Origin: DASUPK01 sp963843085
GTDB lineage: Bacteria; Actinomycetota; Thermoleophilia; Solirubrobacterales; 70-9
DNA: 64,000 nucleotides
Direction of reading: 5' to 3'
NCBI GenBank assembly: GCA_963843085.1
Contig: CAWJJG010000005.1
Span: forward strand, 62,001 to 126,000
Within the stretch, counting starts at the first letter, position 1; each line of letters begins with the position of its first letter. Below are positions 16,352 through 23,360 of this stretch, one piece after another. The notes beneath the pieces are model-generated. The model saw only the letters and a list, made by a program, of their open reading frames with translations. It did no database searches and had not been told where the DNA came from. The translations under genes were made by a program, and so were the position numbers.

Positions 16352-17818
16352 CTACCGCGGATCCAGCGCCTCCGTCGCCCGCACGAACCCGCGCCAGCGC
16401 TCGTGCTCGGCCGACCGCCACTTCTCGTCACGCTCCGGTTCGACCCGCCGGTCCGGAGGGAGCATCTCGGGCAGGTCGTTAAGAGAGTCGATCACGCCCG
16501 CGCCGACGCCGGCCAGGGCGGCTGCGCCCAGCACGGTGGCGTCCGCCCCGGCGGCCTCGACCGGAGCGCCGATCATGTCCGCCTGGAGCTGGAGCAGGAG
16601 CGGCTCGTTGGTTAGGCCGCCGTCGACGCGGAGCGTTTCGACTGGAGAGGTCTCCTTGATCGCCGCCACGACGTCGGCGACGCGCCAGGCGATCCCCTCG
16701 AGAGCCGCGCGGGCGACCATCTCGCGCGTGGTGCCGCCGTAAATCCCGGAGATCACCGCGCGCGCCCTCGGCCGCCACCAGGGCGCGCCGACGCCGGCGA
16801 GGCCCGGAAGCACCCGGGCGCCGGCCGAGCTCTCGGCCTCGCGGGCGAGCTTGCTGAGCTCCGGCGGGCTCCCGGCGATGCCGAGCTGATCGCACATCCA
16901 CTCGAGCATCGCGCCGGCCGCAAAGACGCCGCCATCGAGCGCGTACTCGACCTTGCCGCCGATGCTCCAGGCGACAGTCGGGAGCAGTCCGCCCGCCGGC
17001 TCCGGGACGCCCTCGCCGACATGGGCGAGAACGAAGACGCCGGTGCCGTAGGTCGCCTTGACGCGGCCCGGCTCGACGCAGGCGGCGCCCGCCAGCGCGG
17101 CCTGCTGGTCCACCACCTGCCCGCGGAAGGGCAGCTCGACCGGCCAGCTCTCATGCTTCAGGGTGCCGAGGTCACCGGCCGTGTCGCGGATCTCCGGCAA
17201 AACGTCCATCGGGATGCCGAAGATCTCGCAGAGGCGATCGTCCCAACCGGGCTTGTCGATCCGTTGGAGCTGAGTTCGCGAAGCGGTGGCGGGCTCGGTC
17301 GCGAAGCCGGCACCGAGCCGGTCGCAGAGGAACGAGTCCACAGTCCCCATTCGCAGGCGGCCGTCCTCCTTCGCCCTCTTCACGTCTTCGTTGTTCCGCA
17401 GCAACCAGGCAAGCTTGGCGGCGGAGAAATAGGGGTCGAAGGGCAAGCCGCTGAGCTCCTTCACCTCGTCCTCCTGGTCCGTGAGCTCATCGAGGATCTC
17501 CTGCGAGCGCTTGTCCTGCCAGACCACGATCGGGCTGAGCGGCTTGCCCGTCTCGGAGTCCCAGGCGAGCACCGACTCGCCCTGGTGGTCGAGCCCGCAG
17601 GCGGCCACCTCCCCATCCGCGCCGTCGAGGAGCTCGGCCACGGCCGAGGTGACGGCGGCGACCACCTCCTCGCCGTCCTGCTCGACCCAGCCTTCCTCCG
17701 GATGGCGGTTGACCTTGTCGCGCCGTGCCTCGTCGACCGGCTGCAGCCGCTGGTCGAAGAGCGCCGCCTTTACGCCGGTGGTCCCCTCGTCGATGCCGAG
17801 CAACATCCCGTCGCTCAT
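16352..17818 (-). CDS. glpK: Glycerol kinase-like FGGY kinase
   Basis: A 488-residue FGGY kinase, the normal length of GlpK. It shows the N-terminal phosphate loop DEGTTGVKA, SGLPFDPYFSAAKLAWLL (the GlpK-type Tyr), DQQAALAGA (the catalytic-base Asp), and GGLTNEPLLLQLQADM near the end. The segment that reads NQRE in E. coli GlpK is HQGES here, so the glycerol-contacting Arg is a Gly; substrate preference could differ. Ten bases separate it from two FAD-oxidoreductase genes on the same strand, one a GlpA-type dehydrogenase, so an operon for glycerol to dihydroxyacetone phosphate is the simplest reading. Confidence 0.88.
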   Translation of the reverse strand: MSDGMLLGIDEGTTGVKAALFDQRLQPVDEARRDKVNRHPEEGWVEQDGEEVVAAVTSAVAELLDGADGEVAACGLDHQGESVLAWDSETGKPLSPIVVWQDKRSQEILDELTDQEDEVKELSGLPFDPYFSAAKLAWLLRNNEDVKRAKEDGRLRMGTVDSFLCDRLGAGFATEPATASRTQLQRIDKPGWDDRLCEIFGIPMDVLPEIRDTAGDLGTLKHESWPVELPFRGQVVDQQAALAGAACVEPGRVKATYGTGVFVLAHVGEGVPEPAGGLLPTVAWSIGGKVEYALDGGVFAAGAMLEWMCDQLGIAGSPPELSKLAREAESSAGARVLPGLAGVGAPWWRPRARAVISGIYGGTTREMVARAALEGIAWRVADVVAAIKETSPVETLRVDGGLTNEPLLLQLQADMIGAPVEAAGADATVLGAAALAGVGAGVIDSLNDLPEMLPPDRRVEPERDEKWRSAEHERWRGFVRATEALDPR

Positions 17819-17827
17819 GGGGAGACC

Positions 17828-19063
17828 CTATTTCACCGCGACGGTCACGGGGCCGGCATTTGGATCAACTTTGGAGCTCCACTTGGCCGGAATGTATGAC
17901 GAGCGTCCCGGGACCATGCGGCCGACGCGACCGGTCCACAGCTCGCGTCCTCCCTGGCGAACCTCGATGCGGGCGCGTGATACGAACTCCCGCGAGCGCA
18001 TCAGGAAACGATCGCGGGCCGGCCGGTGTCCGGTCGCGAGCAGAAGACCTGGCGCCACCCAGGCCAGCGGGCTCCGCGCCGTGATCCTGACGTGTGAGGG
18101 CCACTCGCCGGGCCCGCGCAGGTAGGCCGCCACCGACGGGGCCACGTGACGACCGTCCAGGGCGCAGACGTCGGCCGTCTCGGCCGGATGAAGCAGGTTC
18201 CCGGCGGCGAAGACCCCTTCGCGAGTGGTCCGCAGCGCCGGGTCCACGAGCGGGCCGAGGCTGCCCGGATCGAGCCCGCAACCGGCCATCACAGCAAGCT
18301 CGTGGTCGGGGATCCAGTCGGCGGTGAAGATCACCAGGTCGCACTCGACGGTGCGAATGCGGCCGGAGTCGAGCTCCGTCAGCTCCACTGACTCGACCCG
18401 CTCGGCGCCGTGAATCGCGCTGACCTTCGTCCGGGTCCAGACCGGCGCGCGATAGCGGACGGCGGCTCCGGCGCGGAAGGTCCGCAGCGACTGATGGCGC
18501 GGGAGGTCGGTGACCAGGCCGGCAACCGAGGCGCCGCCGTGCGCGAGGGTGGCGACCGCCGAGAAGCTGACGTGCTCGGCGCCGACGATAACCGCCTTCC
18601 TCCCCACCCTCCGGCCGTGCAGGTGGACGAGCTGCTGAAGCGTCGCGGTCGTCATCACGCCCGCGGGACGAGAGCCCGGGACGAGGCGCGCCGACCGGGG
18701 GCGCTCGCGGCACCCCGTGGCGAGCACGACGGCCGGCGCCTCGATCTCCTGGCGGCCGTGCGGTCCAGTCAGCTTCAGCGACCGCTCCCTCTCCCACTCG
18801 GTGACCATCGTGTCCGCAAGGACATCGACCCCGGCCGCCTGCGCGAGGTCCCGATAGCGGGCCGCGTAGCGCGGTCCAGAGAGCACCGTCCGCAGGTCGC
18901 GCAGGCCGAACCCGGAGTGGTCGGAGTGGCGCGGGATGCCGCCGGCCTCGCGCTCGCGCTCGATCACGGTCACCGGTGAGAGCCCCAGCTCACGGAGCTG
19001 GATGGCCGCCGCCAGGCCCGAGGGGCCGCCACCGACGACGACTGGGCCGTCAGCGATCGCCAT
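17828..19063 (-). CDS. FAD-dependent pyridine-nucleotide-type oxidoreductase, GlpA partner
   Basis: The 411-residue protein has an N-terminal Rossmann FAD motif VVVGGGPSGLAAAIQL, an ATG-type motif VVLATGCRERPRSARLVPG and a second nucleotide region KAVIVGAEHVSFSA. GVFAAGNLLHPAETAD matches the C-terminal FAD site of small disulfide-reductase-like proteins. Such proteins accompany GlpA-type dehydrogenases with a 2Fe-2S domain and probably form a complex that moves electrons from glycerol-3-phosphate. ATG 19063 follows GGAGGTGAGG. The gene overlaps the end of the dehydrogenase gene by 14 bases and is followed by glycerol kinase. Confidence 0.82.
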   Translation of the reverse strand: MAIADGPVVVGGGPSGLAAAIQLRELGLSPVTVIEREREAGGIPRHSDHSGFGLRDLRTVLSGPRYAARYRDLAQAAGVDVLADTMVTEWERERSLKLTGPHGRQEIEAPAVVLATGCRERPRSARLVPGSRPAGVMTTATLQQLVHLHGRRVGRKAVIVGAEHVSFSAVATLAHGGASVAGLVTDLPRHQSLRTFRAGAAVRYRAPVWTRTKVSAIHGAERVESVELTELDSGRIRTVECDLVIFTADWIPDHELAVMAGCGLDPGSLGPLVDPALRTTREGVFAAGNLLHPAETADVCALDGRHVAPSVAAYLRGPGEWPSHVRITARSPLAWVAPGLLLATGHRPARDRFLMRSREFVSRARIEVRQGGRELWTGRVGRMVPGRSSYIPAKWSSKVDPNAGPVTVAVK

Positions 19064-20435
19064 CGTCCTCACCTCCCTCAAGCGCGGCCGCGATCTCGGC
19101 CCCGCAGAAGAATCCCTGGCAGCGACCCATCAGGGCCCGCGTCCGCCGCCTCAGTCCGTCTGCGTCGGCCGGCGGGATCGCGCTGTGCAGCGCGGCATCG
19201 ATCTCCCCTCGTGTCACGCGCTCGCAGAAGCAGACGATCCGACTGCCCCCGTCTTGCTGGTAGGGACGGGCGCCGAACTCTCCGATGTTCGGCATTCTCA
19301 GACCGCCCGCCGCCGGGCGGGACCCCAGGTCAAGCCCGATGTCGGTAAGCGCCTCGCGTACCCACTCGGCGATCGCCAGGGAGCCGGTGATGCCGGTGGA
19401 GCGGATCCCCCCCGCGCAGACATAGCGCTGAGCGGAGTGGCTGGTGAGCTGGTAGTCGCGGTGCTCGGTCGCGGCCCGCAGCCCGACGTAGGTGGCGGTC
19501 ACCTCATGCCGCTCCAGCGCCGGCATGATCCGCGCCCCCGCCTCCATCAGCGACGCCAGCCCGGCCTCGGTGGTCGAGCGGTCGGTCTTGTCCTCGATGT
19601 CGTCGGCGGTCGGACCGAGCAGGACGTTGCCGTAGATCGTCGGCGAGACCAGCACCCCCTTGGTCTTCTCCGTGGGAACAGGCAGCAGGACGTGGTTGAG
19701 CAGCCCGCGGGCGAGCTTGTCGAAGACGATCAGCTCCCCCCGGCGCGGCGTCACCCGGAACTCGGAGTGGGCGAGCATCGCGTCGACCTCGTCGCTGCGG
19801 AGCCCGGCGGCGTTGACCAGGTACTGGGCGCGGACGGAGCCCCTCGCGGTCTCGATCTCGTGGCCGCCGCCGCTCGTACGAACGCTCGTGACCCCGGCGT
19901 TCAACGCGAGCTCGCAGCCCGCCGCATGAGCTTCGGTCGCATAGGCGAGCGTCGTCGTGAACGGGCAGACGATCCCCTCGCCGGGGATCTCCACCGCTCC
20001 CTCCGCCCCTGAGCCGATATTGGGCTCCCGCGCATAGAGCTCATCGAGCTCGATCCGCCTTGTCTCGTCGTATCCGTTCTCGCGCGCGGTCGTCTCGACA
20101 GCCCCCAGGGCATCGCGCTGCTCGCGGGTCCAGGCGATCATCAGCGCGCCGATTCGGGCCGTCGGGATACCGACCTCGGCCGCGTACGCGCTGAGCAGCT
20201 CATAGCCTCGGGCCACCAGCTTCGACTCAATCGTTTCGGGCTTTGCATCGAAGCCCGTGTGCAGGATCGCCGTGTTCGCCTTGCTCGTCCCAGCGCCGAC
20301 GTCGGGCCCTGCCTCAATCAGCGCGCAGCGCGCCCCGCGGAGGCTCAACTCCCGGGCCACGGCGCAGCCGACGGCTCCGGCGCCGACGATCGCGACGTCG
20401 AAGGGTCCCTCGGGTGCCGGTCCCTCACGGTTCAT
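19050..20435 (-). CDS. GlpA-type glycerol-3-phosphate dehydrogenase with BFD-like 2Fe-2S domain
   Basis: The ~461-residue protein has a DAO-fold FAD domain (FDVAIVGAGAVGCAVAREL, then TSKANTAILHTGFD) and a C-terminal BFD-like Fe-S domain with IVCFCERVTRGEI and GRCQGFFCGAEI, giving four cysteine ligands. GlpA-type enzymes oxidise sn-glycerol-3-phosphate to dihydroxyacetone phosphate and pass electrons to a membrane acceptor. ATG 20435 is chosen; upstream in-frame codons run into the divergent gene. Only 19 bases separate this start from ATG 20455 on the other strand. The adjacent FAD protein and kinase complete a glycerol-use unit. L-2-hydroxyacid oxidation is the main alternative. Confidence 0.85.
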   Translation of the reverse strand: MNREGPAPEGPFDVAIVGAGAVGCAVARELSLRGARCALIEAGPDVGAGTSKANTAILHTGFDAKPETIESKLVARGYELLSAYAAEVGIPTARIGALMIAWTREQRDALGAVETTARENGYDETRRIELDELYAREPNIGSGAEGAVEIPGEGIVCPFTTTLAYATEAHAAGCELALNAGVTSVRTSGGGHEIETARGSVRAQYLVNAAGLRSDEVDAMLAHSEFRVTPRRGELIVFDKLARGLLNHVLLPVPTEKTKGVLVSPTIYGNVLLGPTADDIEDKTDRSTTEAGLASLMEAGARIMPALERHEVTATYVGLRAATEHRDYQLTSHSAQRYVCAGGIRSTGITGSLAIAEWVREALTDIGLDLGSRPAAGGLRMPNIGEFGARPYQQDGGSRIVCFCERVTRGEIDAALHSAIPPADADGLRRRTRALMGRCQGFFCGAEIAAALEGGEDDGDR

Positions 20436-20441
20436 GGCCGG

Positions 20442-20447
20442 TAAGTT
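20442..20447 (+). promoter_or_regulatory. -10 element for leaderless start at 20455
   Basis: TAAGTT ends seven bases before ATG 20455, with no ribosome site between. This spacing puts the transcript start at or next to the A of ATG. The same TAAGNT/TANNNT arrangement precedes many starts in this window. Confidence 0.5.
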
Positions 20448-20454
20448 CACCACG

Positions 20455-21168
20455 ATGCCACGTCCATTGATCGGAGTCTGCGCCGCTGTCGAGAGTGCGC
20501 ACTTCGGCGTCTGGAAGGACGAGCCGACCGTGCTCATGCCGCTCTCCTACTCGCGGGCCATCCACGGTGCCGGGGGGATGGTCGCGATGCTGCCGCCCGA
20601 CCGCAACGCGACCGAGGATCCCGACGAGATCCTCGACCGGATCGACGCGCTGCTCCTGGGCGGGGGTGCCGACATCGACCCCGAGAGCCACGGCGCCGAG
20701 GCTCATCCCGAGACGGTCGGCACCAATCCCGACCGCGACCGGTTCGAGATCGCGCTGGCCCGTCGCGCTCGGGAACGCGAGATGCCGTTGCTCGGCATCT
20801 GCCGGGGCATGCAGATCCTGAACGTCGCCTGCGGTGGCACCCTCGACCAGCACCTGCCCGAGCGGCTCGGCCACGAGCGGCACCGGCCCGTGCCGGGCTC
20901 CTGGGCCGAGCACGACGTCCGGATCGAGCCGGGCACGCTCGCCGCGCGCGCCGCGGGAACCGAGCAGCTCACCGTGAAGAGCCACCACCATCAGGGCGTC
21001 GACGCGGTGCCGAAAGCGCTTTCCGCGACGGCGTGGGCGACCGATGACGAGAGCGTCGAGGCGATCGAGTCAGTTGACGGTGGCTTCGTCCTCGGCGTGC
21101 TTTGGCACCCGGAGGAGGACCCGGCGGACCGGTTGATCCCCACGCTCGTCTCGCGCGCCGCGGGCTGA
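20455..21168 (+). CDS. Class I glutamine amidotransferase-like hydrolase, peptidase C26 family
   Basis: The 237-residue protein matches gamma-glutamyl-gamma-aminobutyrate hydrolase (PuuD-like) proteins. LLLGGGADIDPESHG is the glycine-rich loop, LGICRGMQILNVACGG holds the nucleophile Cys, and GVLWHPEEDP holds the catalytic His and Glu. The family removes gamma-glutamyl groups from amines or folate-type substrates in the cytoplasm. It could act with the glutamine-synthetase-like gene at 34640-36055 in a gamma-glutamylated-amine route, but they are 14 kb apart. Its last 99 bases overlap the 3' end of the minus-strand Usp gene. Confidence 0.85.
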   Translation: MPRPLIGVCAAVESAHFGVWKDEPTVLMPLSYSRAIHGAGGMVAMLPPDRNATEDPDEILDRIDALLLGGGADIDPESHGAEAHPETVGTNPDRDRFEIALARRAREREMPLLGICRGMQILNVACGGTLDQHLPERLGHERHRPVPGSWAEHDVRIEPGTLAARAAGTEQLTVKSHHHQGVDAVPKALSATAWATDDESVEAIESVDGGFVLGVLWHPEEDPADRLIPTLVSRAAG

Positions 21169-21693
21169 GACCGGGACCTGCTTGCTCGGCCGCAGGATGA
21201 GGATCTCGCCGGGAGCGTGCTCCAGCATCCAGGCGACGTCATCGGAGGTGAAGCCGTCACCGTTCGTAGCTCCCGCCGCCACGATCCGGTCGAACTTCTC
21301 GTGCGCCATCAGCAGGCGCAGCGCGTGGCGCACGCTCCGTCCCGGCTCGATCCGGGAGTCCACCGGCACCCCCTGCGTCGCCGCCCGTTGCTCGATCGCC
21401 TCGAGGAGCGGCAGCGCGGCCTCGGCCTCCTTCCTGAGCGGCGTGTCGAGGTGGACGCTCAGCGGGACGATCGCGAGGTAAGCGGGGACGAGGGTCGCCC
21501 CCTCCGCCCGGGCCAAACGCAGGGCGGAGTCGAACGCCGGCGTCGACAGCGCCTGGCCCACGAACGGGAACAGGATCCGATTCGCCGGCGGGGTGATCTC
21601 GGAGTCGCTCCTGCGGCGTCGCAGCTCACGTACGAGCAGGTACCCGGTGGAGCAGATCAGTGCGGCGATCACGACGATCTCGACCGGGCTCAC
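21070..21693 (-). CDS. Membrane-anchored universal stress protein, last gene of the kdp operon
   Basis: The 207-residue protein starts with one membrane span (VEIVVIAALICSTGYLLV) and a basic cluster, followed by a Usp-type alpha/beta domain (NRILFPFVGQALSTPAFDSALRLA at ~39-62, FDRIVAAGATNG and ILILRPSKQVPV near its end). KdpD itself carries a Usp domain, so this looks like a membrane-tethered sensor module belonging to the split Kdp system. It starts inside the stop of the KdpD sensor gene (ATGA at 21690-21693). The final ~35 residues are hydrophilic and lie antisense to the end of the peptidase C26 gene. Confidence 0.78.
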   Translation of the reverse strand: MSPVEIVVIAALICSTGYLLVRELRRRRSDSEITPPANRILFPFVGQALSTPAFDSALRLARAEGATLVPAYLAIVPLSVHLDTPLRKEAEAALPLLEAIEQRAATQGVPVDSRIEPGRSVRHALRLLMAHEKFDRIVAAGATNGDGFTSDDVAWMLEHAPGEILILRPSKQVPVSARGARDERGDQPVRRVLLRVPKHAEDEATVN

Positions 21694-22829
21694 TGGTCGC
21701 CCTCCTCGCCGCGCAGGGCGCGATCGGCAACAACGCGAAGGTCGACGCCCGGGAGCGCCTCGATCAGCCTCGTCGGCAGCGCCGGCCGGAACCGATCGAG
21801 ACCCGTTCTCGGGGATGGTGTGCCGATCAGGACGTAGGTGCTTCCCCTCTCCTCGGCGACGTCCTTGACCGTCCGTGCGACGTCGTCACCCTCCTCCACC
21901 ATCAGATGTGCGCCCAGCACGGCCGCCAGACGCCCGATCGCGTCGAGCTGACTCTGCTCGTCGCGGGTCGGCTTGGACCCGGGCCTCTTCACCCAGAGCA
22001 GGTCGAGATCGGCCCCCAGCCGCTGGGCTGAGCGCCAGGCGCGGCGGACCAGTCGCTGGGCCCTCGGCGTCGGCTTGATCAGTGCCAGCAGACGCTCGCC
22101 CACGGCCTGAGTCGCGGCGCTGTCGGCCAGGCGGTCCTCGCGCTGGCCCACCGGCTCCTTCACGAGCCGCTTGGCCTCGACCTCCCGGGCGACCTGCCGA
22201 AGGGCCACCTCGCGGAGGGCGGCAAGGTTCTCGATCCGGAAGAAGTTGTTGAGAGCCGAATCGATCCGCTCGGAGGGATAGATCTTGCCCTCGCGCAGCC
22301 GAGCCAGCAGAGCCTCCGGCGTCAGATCCATCAGCACGACCTCGTCGGCCGACGTGAGCACCGCGTCGGGCAGGGTCTCCCGCACCCGAACGCCGGTCAG
22401 CTCACAGACGCTGTCGTTGAGGCTCTCGAGATGCTGGACGTTGACGGTCGAATAGACGTCGATTCCGGCGTCGAGAATGTCCTTCACGTCTTCGTAGCGC
22501 TTCGGGTGCTCGAGCCCCGGGGCGTTGGTGTGGGCGAGCTCGTCGACCAGCGCGAGCTCCGGCGCGCGCTTGATCACGGCGCGCAGGTCCATCTCCTCGA
22601 GCACCGTGTCGCGATAGGGAACGCGCCTGCGTGGCACGAACTCCAGCTCGCCCGCCTGCTCGACCGTCTCCGTGCGCCCGTGGGGCTCGAGATACCCGAC
22701 GACGACGTCGCGGTCGGCCTCGGCCTCCGCGTTCCCCTCCTGCAGCATGCGGTACGTCTTGCCGACGCCCGCGGCCATGCCGAGGAAGACCTTGAGGCTG
22801 CCGCGCCGCGTTTCCGTGCCGGCCGGCAT
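21690..22829 (-). CDS. kdpD: Stand-alone KdpD N-terminal sensor protein
   Basis: A 379-residue protein equal to the cytoplasmic N-terminal half of KdpD without the membrane or kinase domains. It has VFLGMAAGVGKTYRML (Walker A), ELALVDELAHTNAPG (Walker B), VYSTVNVQHLESLND, and a Usp domain at about 240-370 that ends in VLIGTPSPRTGLDRF. In E. coli KdpD this region binds ATP and responds to K+; here it must act in trans on the kinases at 28746-30176 or 14917-16320. ATG 22829 is preferred because GGAGGAGG lies eight bases upstream; earlier codons overlap the previous gene. It overlaps the following Usp gene by four bases. Confidence 0.92.
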   Translation of the reverse strand: MPAGTETRRGSLKVFLGMAAGVGKTYRMLQEGNAEAEADRDVVVGYLEPHGRTETVEQAGELEFVPRRRVPYRDTVLEEMDLRAVIKRAPELALVDELAHTNAPGLEHPKRYEDVKDILDAGIDVYSTVNVQHLESLNDSVCELTGVRVRETLPDAVLTSADEVVLMDLTPEALLARLREGKIYPSERIDSALNNFFRIENLAALREVALRQVAREVEAKRLVKEPVGQREDRLADSAATQAVGERLLALIKPTPRAQRLVRRAWRSAQRLGADLDLLWVKRPGSKPTRDEQSQLDAIGRLAAVLGAHLMVEEGDDVARTVKDVAEERGSTYVLIGTPSPRTGLDRFRPALPTRLIEALPGVDLRVVADRALRGEEGDQ

Positions 22830-22861
22830 CTTCACATCCTCCTCCGAGGGGCCGGCCATCG

Positions 22862-23359
22862 TCAACAAGTCCGCTCCCGTCCCTCGAGCGCGTCGAGGAT
22901 CCGCTCCGCCTCGGTGCGCAGCTGTCCACCCTCCAGCGGCGAGTACAGGGGGCTGGTTCCCTGGGTGAGCAGGAGCTGCACCCTGGCCACGGCCGGGGAG
23001 TAGACCGGATCGCCCGCACCGAGCAGCGCGGCCACCCGGGCGAGCGGGAGCCGCGCGAGAGCGAGCTCGCCGCCATGCGGCCGGACCGCCGCCGAGGGGC
23101 CGCCACGCCGCCCGGACGCCTCCAGCACCCGGTTGATCGAGCGGGCAAGCGACCGGCGGTTTCGAGGTGAGGTGAGCCAGGCAGCCCGCCGAGCCAGCAG
23201 GGGCGAAGAAACCGGATCGGCGCCGTCGGCGAGCGCACGGTCGAGGGAGCAGCCTCGCAGCCGCGCCCGCAGCTTGATCAGCGGACCGGGCCTGCGCGCG
23301 GGGGCGAGCACCGGCTCGCGGCCGGCGACGAATCGGATGCCGGCGAGCTGGCGCCTCAT
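22862..23359 (-). CDS. Unrecognised small protein, member B of the LDR/SP-h-Y-P family, within the kdp operon
   Basis: The 165-residue product is related to members A and C: LRARLRGCSLDRALADGADP near residue 30, a helical LLARRAAWLTSPRNRRSLARS, and a C-terminal VARVQLLLTQGTSPLYSP. Its signature is doubled, since AGDPVYSP precedes the TSPLYSP copy by ~18 residues. A single base separates its ATG from the kdpB stop (TGA-G-ATG), so expression follows kdpB by translational coupling. It lies exactly where kdpC or kdpD would start in other operons but resembles neither. It has two cysteines, no membrane span and no catalytic motif. Confidence 0.82.
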   Translation of the reverse strand: MRRQLAGIRFVAGREPVLAPARRPGPLIKLRARLRGCSLDRALADGADPVSSPLLARRAAWLTSPRNRRSLARSINRVLEASGRRGGPSAAVRPHGGELALARLPLARVAALLGAGDPVYSPAVARVQLLLTQGTSPLYSPLEGGQLRTEAERILDALEGRERTC

Positions 23360-23360
23360 C

